From positions 1 to 12,136 of the forward strand of contig JAYWIG010000167.1 in NCBI GenBank assembly GCA_043789035.1: 12,136 bases of DNA, in the 5' to 3' direction. The position numbers and the translations under genes were made by a program. The stretch is from JAYWIG01 sp043789035. GTDB taxonomy: Bacteria > Pseudomonadota > Gammaproteobacteria > Burkholderiales > Burkholderiaceae_E. Positions 1 to 7,014 of this stretch are shown one piece after another. Numbering within the stretch: the stretch's first letter is position 1; each line of letters starts with the position of its first letter. The notes under the pieces are model-generated. The model worked only from the letters and a program-made list of their open reading frames with translations, did no database searches and had not been told where the DNA came from.

Positions 1-1120
1 TGAGCCATTCGGCTTGGTCATCCATCATACGAATGTTGCCACCGCCCGCGACATTGAATAGACCGATGAAATACAAATCGTTTTGCGTAGGATGGGCGAC
101 GCGCAAGTAAAGCTTTACGCGGTGGCCTTCCAATGGCCTTAAGGAAGGCACCAGGAACGGCAGGCTTACAGAGTAACCAGTGCCAGCGATAATCGTGTCA
201 AAGGTTTCTTTGCTGCCATCGACAAACGTCACCTCCTGGCCCTTGACTGCTTTGATTCCAGGCTTCGCACGAATGCGATTCCACACCATGTGTGGCATCA
301 ACGTTGGGTGACTGGTTGGGTGCGTTCGAGTTTTGGGTGTGGTAAAGCCCCATTGCTCCATACGGCCATAAATGATGCGCACGAGTAATTCTCGAATCGT
401 GCGTCGCATCGGCCAAGGCATCCAGGGCTTTTCGAGTTTACCCAGCGCTCTTGAATTTGGAATACCAAAAATCATGCGCGGCATCACCAGCACCGGTGAG
501 CGCGCAGCAATCATGGTCGATTGAGTGACCACACAAATATCTGCCGCAATATCGACAGCGCTATTGCCCATACCCACCACTAACACTCGCTTGTCACGGA
601 ATGGTTCTGGCACGCGATAACTGTGCGAGTGCAAGTATTCTCCTGTGAAATCGTCTCGCCATTCAGGATGAGAGGGAACACTTTGATGGCCACTTCCTAT
701 TACCACGGCGTCAAAGGTATCGACTTTGCCATCTGCCAAACGCACTTGCCATTGGCTGGCCACTCTAGCAACATCTTCTACCTTTGAGTGAAAGCGAATG
801 TGCTTCACGATATCGAAATGCGCAGCATATGCCTCTAGGTAGTGTCGCATACCGTAGTGGTCTGGGTAGAGAGGGCCACCTTCCGGAAATTTAAAGTCTT
901 TATAGGCAGTAACCGCGACTTCAGAATTCAAATGCAGGCTCTTGTAAGCGGGTGCCATGCCGTTGTCGTTGTTGTAAACCCATAGCCCGCCTATGCACGA
1001 ACCCATTTCAAATACGATGACTTCAACGCCTCGAGCCATTAAATGTTTGGCTGCGCATAGGCCTGCTGCACCTGCGCCAATAACGGCGACTCTTTTGTGA
1101 ATTTTCGTTGTCGACTGCAT
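1..1120 (-). CDS. FMO-type flavin monooxygenase (partial, C-terminus off the left edge)
   Basis: This is a flavin-dependent, NAD(P)H-using monooxygenase, open for 373 codons with no stop before the window ends. Translation shows an N-terminal FAD-binding Rossmann motif GAGAAG at residues 15-20, the FMO fingerprint FTGEYLHSHSY at 158-168 (F-x-G-x3-H-S-x2-Y), and a second NAD(P)H-binding motif GMGNSA at 183-188. The fingerprint ends in Tyr rather than Trp-Pro/Asp, which favours the FMO subgroup over classical type I Baeyer-Villiger enzymes. FMO-like proteins can oxidise N or S atoms or insert oxygen next to a ketone. The family is usually about 430-530 residues, so roughly 60-150 residues are missing, through window truncation and not gene damage. 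The ATG at 1120 shares one base with the ligase stop (TAATG), which implies translational coupling and membership of the same operon. The family is confident; the substrate is unknown. Confidence 0.9.
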   Translation of the reverse strand, partial: MQSTTKIHKRVAVIGAGAAGLCAAKHLMARGVEVIVFEMGSCIGGLWVYNNDNGMAPAYKSLHLNSEVAVTAYKDFKFPEGGPLYPDHYGMRHYLEAYAAHFDIVKHIRFHSKVEDVARVASQWQVRLADGKVDTFDAVVIGSGHQSVPSHPEWRDDFTGEYLHSHSYRVPEPFRDKRVLVVGMGNSAVDIAADICVVTQSTMIAARSPVLVMPRMIFGIPNSRALGKLEKPWMPWPMRRTIRELLVRIIYGRMEQWGFTTPKTRTHPTSHPTLMPHMVWNRIRAKPGIKAVKGQEVTFVDGSKETFDTIIAGTGYSVSLPFLVPSLRPLEGHRVKLYLRVAHPTQNDLYFIGLFNVAGGGNIRMMDDQAEWL

Positions 1121-2721
1121 TAGATATTAGCTTTCAGCTTTTGCGACTCTTGTTTAGTAGCTAGTTCGATCGCGATTTTTTTCAGTTCATTTCTCTGCAG
1201 CTTTCCCGTCACTGTGAGCGGCAAGCTTTCACAAACTTCGATGCAATCGGGCAGTTTGTACTTAGATGCTTCGGTTGCGCAATGCTGGTTGAGTGTGTCG
1301 ACATCGAAGTCGCTAGCACTAGCAGGAATAACAAATGCATAAATACGCTCTCCACGAGCTGCATCGGGAACACCCACGACAGCTGCTTCTCGCACTGAGG
1401 GATGACGCCTAAGCACTTCTTCCACCTCGGCTGGAGACACATTAATTCCAGCACGTTTAATCATCTCGCTGACTCTGCCGACAAACACAAAGTCACCATC
1501 GGCATTCATCATGCCCATGTCGCCTGTCTTGTAATAGCCGTCTTCAGTAAAAGTTTTTGCATTTTGCACAGCGCTTGCCCCGCTATAACCCCGGGTGACA
1601 TAACCGCGAACTTCTGTAAGCCCCGGTGTACCTAGCGGAACCTCTGCACCGTTCACTTCATCGACGAAGCGTAATTGCTGCCCCGGCAGGGGTGGCCCTT
1701 GGCAATGTGCCCGTCTGGCCAAAGGCCAATGATGCCAAGTCACAGCACAATTGCCATAAGTTTCTGTTGCTCCATAGATGTTGCAGAGCTCAGAAGCACC
1801 TAGCTTTTCTACCGCGAACATAAAATCTTCCGCATTGCCTATCGTCAGGCCAGTGCGAAGGCTTTTTAAACGTTCTGCTCTATAGGAAGGATGCCTCACC
1901 AATGCGGCTGTCATCGCAGGGAGCGTGTAGATCGATGTGCAACGTTCGCGTTCTATTACCGACAGCGCAAGCTCAGGATCGAATCGTTCCATCAGCACCA
2001 AGGTCGCGCCATGTGTAAATGTTGCAGGTAGGGCATTGGCACCGCCATACGCCCAGAAAAGTGGTGCGGCCAACAACACACGGTCGCTGGCTTGAAGCCC
2101 TTGCCGCTCACCGATGTTAAAACCGTTTTCGATGAGCGCATATTGTTGTAGAGGCACGGCTTTGGGTGTGCTGGTTGAGCCTGATGTGTAAAGTACAAAA
2201 ACATCGTCGTTCGACCTATCGCCCTGCGCTAATGCCGCAATCGAAGTTGCACCAAAGACTTGCGCCGTGTAGTTTGTAAACTTGCCGAGCTCACCATCTA
2301 TCATCCAAACGCTCTCGATCGATGGCATACCCGGAGTTGCTTGTAGTGCCATCAAGTCGGCTTCAAAGTTACTATCCCCTACACGTGCGGCAGCAACTAA
2401 TAGCTTTAGATTTGAGTCATTCAACAAAACCGCTAGCTCAGCACGGGTCGACCAAGAACTGAACGGCACCACGACGGCGCCCAGCGCTCCTGCCCCTAAG
2501 CAAACGTCAAGCCATTCAACGCGATTACTCATCAACAAGCCAACACGATCACCACGGCCTATGCCCATCGTGGACATCGCACCCGCAACTCTTGCAGCAC
2601 GTGCAGCTAGGTCGGTATAACTAAACTGGCCCTGCGGGCATACCAACGCAATCTGGTGGGGTGAACGATTTGCTTGCTCTCGTACGAGATCAATCAGTGT
2701 TCGGGACAGCGGAGGCACCAT
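1120..2721 (-). CDS. AMP-forming acyl-CoA ligase (ANL superfamily)
   Basis: This enzyme activates a carboxylic acid to its acyl-CoA through an acyl-adenylate. I chose the ATG at 2721 (533 aa), 5 bases after the stop of the upstream binding-protein gene. A longer reading would use a GTG at 2769 inside that gene and adds 16 residues that do not look like family sequence. Motifs in order are the phosphate-binding loop YTSGSTSTPK at 178-187, YGATE at 316-320, YKTGD at 397-401, the hinge region VGRVSEMIKRAG from 414, and the C-terminal PLTVTGK with the probable catalytic lysine K507. Length is normal for the family. The P-loop departs from the usual TSGTTGxPKG, having ST where TG is typical and PKA in place of PKG. 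It overlaps the monooxygenase start by one base. Its place among CoA enzymes suggests catabolic rather than biosynthetic use. The acid it activates (fatty, cyclic or aromatic) cannot be read from the sequence. Confidence 0.92.
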   Translation of the reverse strand: MVPPLSRTLIDLVREQANRSPHQIALVCPQGQFSYTDLAARAARVAGAMSTMGIGRGDRVGLLMSNRVEWLDVCLGAGALGAVVVPFSSWSTRAELAVLLNDSNLKLLVAAARVGDSNFEADLMALQATPGMPSIESVWMIDGELGKFTNYTAQVFGATSIAALAQGDRSNDDVFVLYTSGSTSTPKAVPLQQYALIENGFNIGERQGLQASDRVLLAAPLFWAYGGANALPATFTHGATLVLMERFDPELALSVIERERCTSIYTLPAMTAALVRHPSYRAERLKSLRTGLTIGNAEDFMFAVEKLGASELCNIYGATETYGNCAVTWHHWPLARRAHCQGPPLPGQQLRFVDEVNGAEVPLGTPGLTEVRGYVTRGYSGASAVQNAKTFTEDGYYKTGDMGMMNADGDFVFVGRVSEMIKRAGINVSPAEVEEVLRRHPSVREAAVVGVPDAARGERIYAFVIPASASDFDVDTLNQHCATEASKYKLPDCIEVCESLPLTVTGKLQRNELKKIAIELATKQESQKLKANI

Positions 2722-2726
2722 AGTAG

Positions 2727-3710
2727 TTAGTCCAACTTTGCGCCTGATATTTCGACCATGGCTTTCCACTTCACGCGCTCGCGTTCTGCAAACGCCACGG
2801 TTTCTTGAGGTGCAGTGTAAACAGTTCTTGCACCGCTATCGAGAAAACGTTTCTGCATCGCGGGGTCGGCAGCAATCTCTTTTATAGCATCTGATAGTTT
2901 AGTAATTATGGCTGGAGGTGTGCCCTTAGGAAGTACAAATGCACCCCACGAGGTGATAATAAAATCTTTCACGCCGACCTGTGCCATCGTTGGCACCTCA
3001 GGTAAAGTTGGCCAACGATCAGGAGCAGTAACAGCTAATGCCTTCACCTTACCTGCTTTAATATGCGGCATATAGCTGGCGATATTGTCGATGGCGAAGT
3101 CAGTATCACCGGCGATGAGAGCGGGCATTGATTGAGCAGCACCGCGAAAAGGTACGTGAACGACTTTCAAGTTGTTGCGAACCCCGAATAACTCACCTGC
3201 CAAATGTGGAGTGGTGCCAACACCCGCAGAGCCGAACGTCACTCCCTTAGGTTGCGCTTTTGCCCAAGCTAAAAACTCCTGCGCAGTTTTAGAGGGATGA
3301 TTTGCCGATACAACAAGAACATTGCAGTTCTCCCAAATCATTGAGGAGTATTCGAAGTCTTTGGCCGGGTCATAAGGCATTTTCGAGAATAAGAACTGGT
3401 TGATCGACAAGGTGCCAATCGTGGCAGACGAAATCATGTTCCCATCAGGCAAGGCATTGCGAACCGCTTCCATGCCGATGTTGCCACCAGCCCCAGTGCG
3501 GTTCTCGACCACAAAGTTTTGGCCAAATTTAGTGGATAGCCGCTCCGCGACGTAGCGGGTTAAAAGATCAGAAGCACCGCCGGCGGTGAATGGCACGATG
3601 ATTTTTACTGGGCCAGAGGGCCAAGTCGTTTGTGCATGCCCAACTTGTAAAGATAAAGCAGCAAATAACGCTATCGATGTTTGCAGGAATAATCTAGTCA
3701 CTGAGTTCAT
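2727..3710 (-). CDS. Bug/TctC-family periplasmic solute-binding protein
   Basis: This is an extracytoplasmic solute receptor of the Bug family, the TctC component of tripartite tricarboxylate transporters, which typically binds carboxylates. The 327-aa length is typical. A Sec signal peptide is visible: a short basic start, a hydrophobic stretch at about residues 7-21, and a likely cleavage after GHA at residue 26. The mature protein opens with the family hallmark WPSGPVKIIVPFTAGGASD, followed by VVENRTGAGGNIG and GSAGVGTTPHLAGE, all characteristic of Bug proteins. AAGGAG lies 5 bases before the ATG. No TctA or TctB membrane genes are present, so it is an orphan receptor here, as is common in Burkholderiales, where this family is greatly expanded. 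It sits between the dehydrogenase and ligase genes, so it probably binds the pathway substrate or a related acid, for uptake or sensing. The ligand is unknown. Confidence 0.93.
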   Translation of the reverse strand: MNSVTRLFLQTSIALFAALSLQVGHAQTTWPSGPVKIIVPFTAGGASDLLTRYVAERLSTKFGQNFVVENRTGAGGNIGMEAVRNALPDGNMISSATIGTLSINQFLFSKMPYDPAKDFEYSSMIWENCNVLVVSANHPSKTAQEFLAWAKAQPKGVTFGSAGVGTTPHLAGELFGVRNNLKVVHVPFRGAAQSMPALIAGDTDFAIDNIASYMPHIKAGKVKALAVTAPDRWPTLPEVPTMAQVGVKDFIITSWGAFVLPKGTPPAIITKLSDAIKEIAADPAMQKRFLDSGARTVYTAPQETVAFAERERVKWKAMVEISGAKLD

Positions 3711-3715
3711 GAAAT

Positions 3716-3721
3716 CTCCTT
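3716..3721 (-). promoter_or_regulatory. Strong ribosome binding site of the Bug gene
   Basis: The minus strand reads AAGGAG with 5 bases before the ATG at 3710. This is one of only two near-perfect Shine-Dalgarno sites in the window. Both precede periplasmic binding-protein genes, while most enzyme genes have weak sites and seem to depend on coupling. Confidence 0.8.
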
Positions 3722-3728
3722 GTATTTA

Positions 3729-4898
3729 TCAAGCTGATTTGGGCAGCTTTTGTACTTTTGGCAAGATCGCGTTAGCAATAATTTGACGCATCACTTCTGC
3801 AGTGCCGCCACCTAGACGGCCCATTCGAGCGTCGGCGTATGCGCGGGCAATCGGGTATTCCCACATATAGCCCCAGCCACCGAAGAACTGTAAACATTCG
3901 TCCATCACACGGCCTTGCAATTCCGTGGTAATAAGTTTGCAGGTAGCAGAATCTACGGCATCTAGTTTGCCCACTAAATGCAATTCAATACAACGATCTA
4001 CAAACACGCGTTGCGCCATCACTTCCGCGTGCAGACCGGCGAGTTTGAAGCGTGTGTTCTGAAAGTCGCTTAAAGTTTGGCCGAACATACTGCGCTCAGA
4101 CACATACGCAATCGTCCATTCGAGCGCCGCTTCGCAACTGGATACGGCACGTATGCCTTGAATCAACCGCTCCTGGGCAAGTTGCGTCATAAGCATCACA
4201 AAACCGCTACCCTCTAAACTCAGCAAGTTGTCTGCAGGTACACGTACGTCAGCGAAGAAAAGCTCTGACGTATCTTGTGCTTTGCAACCTATTTTTTCCA
4301 GTTTACGCCCGCGCTTGAAGCCTTCGCGATTTGTCTCGACCAATATCAAGCTCACGCCTTTACCGCGTGCTTTTGGATCGGTCTTGCAAGCAAGCAAAAG
4401 TAAATCAGCACTATGGCCGTTGGTAATAAATACCTTCTGGCCGTTAATGACGTACTCCTTTCCATCGCGAATAGCTTGCGTGCGCATGGCTTGTACATCA
4501 CTACCACCAGACGGTTCGCTCATGCCAAGCGCGACCACGACTTCGCCAGTCGCCATTTTTGGCAACCATTTTTTCTTTTGCTCCTCTGTACCGAAATCAA
4601 CCAAGTACGGCGCAACAATGTCGGAGTGCAGGTAAAACGTAGGGCCCGTTGCACCAACTCGCGCCATCTCTTCAATCAGTATGGTGCTATGCAGAAAGTC
4701 ACCTCCCATGCCGCCATACTCTTCTGGCACGTTGCAACAAAGCAAGCCTAGCTCACCTGCTTTTAACCAAAGTGATCGAGGTACTAGGCCTGCCTTTTCC
4801 CAGTCTGCATGGTGAGGTACAACATGCTCAGCGATAAAGCGCCTGACAGTATCGCGAAAGGTATCATGGTCTGGGGTAAAAATGGTACGTGGAATCAT
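3729..4898 (-). CDS. Acyl-CoA dehydrogenase
   Basis: This FAD-dependent enzyme introduces an alpha,beta double bond into an acyl-CoA and passes electrons to ETF. The 389-aa length is standard. Acyl-CoA dehydrogenase signature 1 is present as GMSEPSGGSD at residues 125-134, and signature 2 starts QFFGGWGYMWEYP at 337-349. At the usual medium/short-chain catalytic glutamate position (the E of EGT) there is glycine (GGGT, 363-366). A glutamate is present instead at E243 in AQERLIQG, the helix-G position that serves as catalytic base in isovaleryl-CoA and long-chain acyl-CoA dehydrogenases. The active site is therefore probably intact and of that subtype. The start lies 6 bases after the CoA-transferase stop with no good Shine-Dalgarno sequence, suggesting coupling. 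The CoA-transferase next to it points to sequential steps: CoA transfer, then dehydrogenation. Chain length and substrate are not determinable. Confidence 0.94.
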   Translation of the reverse strand: MIPRTIFTPDHDTFRDTVRRFIAEHVVPHHADWEKAGLVPRSLWLKAGELGLLCCNVPEEYGGMGGDFLHSTILIEEMARVGATGPTFYLHSDIVAPYLVDFGTEEQKKKWLPKMATGEVVVALGMSEPSGGSDVQAMRTQAIRDGKEYVINGQKVFITNGHSADLLLLACKTDPKARGKGVSLILVETNREGFKRGRKLEKIGCKAQDTSELFFADVRVPADNLLSLEGSGFVMLMTQLAQERLIQGIRAVSSCEAALEWTIAYVSERSMFGQTLSDFQNTRFKLAGLHAEVMAQRVFVDRCIELHLVGKLDAVDSATCKLITTELQGRVMDECLQFFGGWGYMWEYPIARAYADARMGRLGGGTAEVMRQIIANAILPKVQKLPKSA

Positions 4899-4904
4899 AG
4901 TTGA

Positions 4905-6113
4905 CTAGTTTTCTAAAGCAGCACAAGCGCCGTCTTTGGCTAACAGTTTCTGAATCGCGGGGCCGTCATAAGCGCATTCACGCAATATCTCGGCACTGTG
5001 CTCACCCAAGCACGGCGGTAGCCGGGTAATCTCGGGTGGCGACGCGCTCATTCGAAGCGGGTTCATTGGTAAGCGAAGGCTGCCTTCAGTTGGATGTTCC
5101 ATGATTTTCCAGAAATCAATCGCATTTAAGTGCGGGTCATTCGGCAAATCTTCCAAACTATTGACGACTGAAAATGGAATATCTTCTGCGCCCAGCAACT
5201 GTAACCACTCACCATTGGTTTTAATCGCTACTTGGCGCTCGATTTCATCCCAGACCAACCGTACATTTTTCTGCCGACCTGCAAAAGTTGAAAAGCGCGA
5301 ATCTTGCATAAAGTGCGCCTGCCCTGCTAATTCAAAGAAGCGTTGCCAGTGTGCATCTGAATACGGTAGCAGCGCTAAATAACCGTCGAGCGTCTTGTAA
5401 GGCCGGCGAGCAGCGGTAATCACTGATTCATAACCCATCGCACCAATCGGCGGCTCGAAAGCATGGCCCCATTGATGTTCCAACATATTAAAAGCAGTGA
5501 TGGTTTCGAACATCGAGACGTCAACTTTTTGGCCTTCGCCTGTTCTAAGCTTGTGTATTAACGCCATCGCGATAGCGTAGGCAGCGTGCACCCCACTAAT
5601 TTTGTCGGCAATGATAGTGGGTACATAACGCGGTTCGCCATTCAATATTTTTTGCATCATGGCTAAGCCCGACGCAGCTTGAATTATGTCGTCATAAGCA
5701 GGCCGACCGCCATAAGGGCCATCGTCGCTAAAGCCAGTCACATGACAATAGATTAGCGAAGGGTGTTTCGCTGCCAGAGTTGCGTAATCCAGCCCCAGCC
5801 GATTAGCAGCCGATGTGCGCATTGAATGCAATAGCACGTCGGTCTTTCCGAGCAATCGTTGCAAAACTTCGCGACCTTGCGGTGTTTTCAGATCCACCAC
5901 AATGCTGCGTTTACTGCGGTTACTGGTCAGAAAAAACGCACCCATCTTTGGTGAGCGCCTAGGGCCAATCGCCCGCGTCAAATCGCCCTCTGGCGGTTCC
6001 AGTTTGATCACATCTGCGCCCATGTCGCCTAGGTGCTGACCTGCGATGGGGCCAAAAATCATGGAAGCGATTTCCAGAACACGAATACCTTCTAAAGGGC
6101 GCTTTTTCATCAT
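4905..6113 (-). CDS. Family III CoA-transferase (CaiB/BaiF/Frc)
   Basis: This enzyme moves CoA from a donor thioester to a carboxylic acid through an enzyme-bound acyl anhydride, in the cytoplasm. The 402-aa length fits the family. The N-terminus carries the typical LEGIRVLEIA followed by GDMGADVIKLEPPEGD (29-44), then FLTSNRSKRSIVVDLK (61-76). The catalytic aspartate is most likely D170 in IIADKISG, matching the active-site Asp of formyl-CoA transferase. Other family features are GRPAYDDIIQAASG (136-149) and TGEGQKVDVSMFE (191-203). The start is the first of two consecutive ATGs (6113 or 6110), only two bases after the cyclase stop and without a clear Shine-Dalgarno sequence, so translational coupling is likely. 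The neighbouring acyl-CoA dehydrogenase is a common partner for such enzymes, as with dicarboxylate and glutarate-type substrates. The CoA donor and acceptor are unknown. Confidence 0.94.
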   Translation of the reverse strand: MMKKRPLEGIRVLEIASMIFGPIAGQHLGDMGADVIKLEPPEGDLTRAIGPRRSPKMGAFFLTSNRSKRSIVVDLKTPQGREVLQRLLGKTDVLLHSMRTSAANRLGLDYATLAAKHPSLIYCHVTGFSDDGPYGGRPAYDDIIQAASGLAMMQKILNGEPRYVPTIIADKISGVHAAYAIAMALIHKLRTGEGQKVDVSMFETITAFNMLEHQWGHAFEPPIGAMGYESVITAARRPYKTLDGYLALLPYSDAHWQRFFELAGQAHFMQDSRFSTFAGRQKNVRLVWDEIERQVAIKTNGEWLQLLGAEDIPFSVVNSLEDLPNDPHLNAIDFWKIMEHPTEGSLRLPMNPLRMSASPPEITRLPPCLGEHSAEILRECAYDGPAIQKLLAKDGACAALEN

Positions 6114-6115
6114 GT

Positions 6116-6991
6116 TTATAGAACCGCGACCGGCGCGAGCGGGCTACCAGTGGCACCAACAATAGGCAGTGGGCTAGCGATGAACAAAAATTCATGCCGA
6201 CTACTTGCGATCAAGGGGTCGAGCATTAGGCCTTCGAGCAATGGCACACCGTAATCGCGAATCAATAATTGATGGACGGGAAATACCCTACCTTCGGCAA
6301 ACGGCAACACTTCGACTGCAAAATTATCTGCTCCCACAATAGCGACACCTGATTCGGCCAACCAGCGAGCAGCCTCAACTTCTATTCCTGGCTCGATATC
6401 AAACGAAGGCTGCTTCACACCTTTTTGCGATTCGAGCCAACCCGTACGAATAAGTACTGCATCCCCGCGCTCGGGAGTTACACCAGCGGCCGCGGCCGCC
6501 GCTTCAAGATCGGCACGATCAATGGCTTCACCGGGAGCAATCACTCGACCTTTGAGTTTGACAATATCAAGCAAAATGCCGCGCGTAACAACCGGCGGCA
6601 TTTTTTCCATGCCGAGTTTTTCTGCGCCGCGAACACTGCGTACATCGTTGCCTGAAAAACCGTTGTACATTTTGTCGTCATACCACGCATGGCATAGGGC
6701 ATCAACGTGAGTGCCGATATGAAGAGGCATTACAACCGTGTCTTCAGCAAACTGAAAGCCGCCGGGGCGCTTACTTCCGGCAGCATAATCGCCACCGTCG
6801 CGGCCCATAAAGTGCTGCAGTCCGCAACGATGGCTAGGCACCGGTGTTTTACTCGATAGCAATTGCGCCAGTCGTAGAACTTCGCCGGTGCGCACCAATG
6901 CTGTGGCCCGCCTAACTTCCTCATGACCAATGTAATTGAGTGCTCCGCGCTCATCCTCACTACCCCAGCGCTTCCATGCTTCTTGACTCAC
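6116..6991 (-). CDS. Cyclase-family metal-dependent hydrolase (kynurenine formamidase-like fold)
   Basis: This protein belongs to the putative cyclase family, which includes bacterial kynurenine formamidase and isatin hydrolase. Known members are metal-dependent hydrolases of amide or cyclic amide bonds. The metal-binding hallmark HIGTHVDALCH is at residues 91-101, with H91, H95, D97 and H101 as the expected ligands or active-site residues. The later conserved H240 (in FPVHQLLI) and E253 (LLEG) match the second half of the site. Length is 291 aa. The start is GTG at 6991, with AAGG about 9 bases upstream; no upstream in-frame ATG fits better. A six-alanine run occupies residues 164-169. The family's usual HxDxPxH reads HVDALCH here, with Ala-Leu-Cys after the Asp. 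The gene lies 23 bases after the substrate-binding-protein gene and 2 bases before the CoA-transferase. By context it may open a ring or cleave an amide or ester to yield the free acid that is then activated to a CoA ester; that step is inferred. Confidence 0.88.
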   Translation of the reverse strand: MSQEAWKRWGSEDERGALNYIGHEEVRRATALVRTGEVLRLAQLLSSKTPVPSHRCGLQHFMGRDGGDYAAGSKRPGGFQFAEDTVVMPLHIGTHVDALCHAWYDDKMYNGFSGNDVRSVRGAEKLGMEKMPPVVTRGILLDIVKLKGRVIAPGEAIDRADLEAAAAAAGVTPERGDAVLIRTGWLESQKGVKQPSFDIEPGIEVEAARWLAESGVAIVGADNFAVEVLPFAEGRVFPVHQLLIRDYGVPLLEGLMLDPLIASSRHEFLFIASPLPIVGATGSPLAPVAVL

Positions 6992-7014
6992 TGCGTTTTA
7001 CCTTAAGATTTAAA

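Noticed and set aside
2722..2769. GTG start extending the ligase into the Bug gene
   Set aside because: The added 16 residues (basic, not family-like) overlap the conserved end of the Bug gene. The ATG at 2721 gives a normal ligase N-terminus.
4228..4751. Two overlapping plus-strand open frames of 135 and 112 codons
   Set aside because: They are antisense to the acyl-CoA dehydrogenase, which has all family signatures. No ribosome sites or motifs support them.
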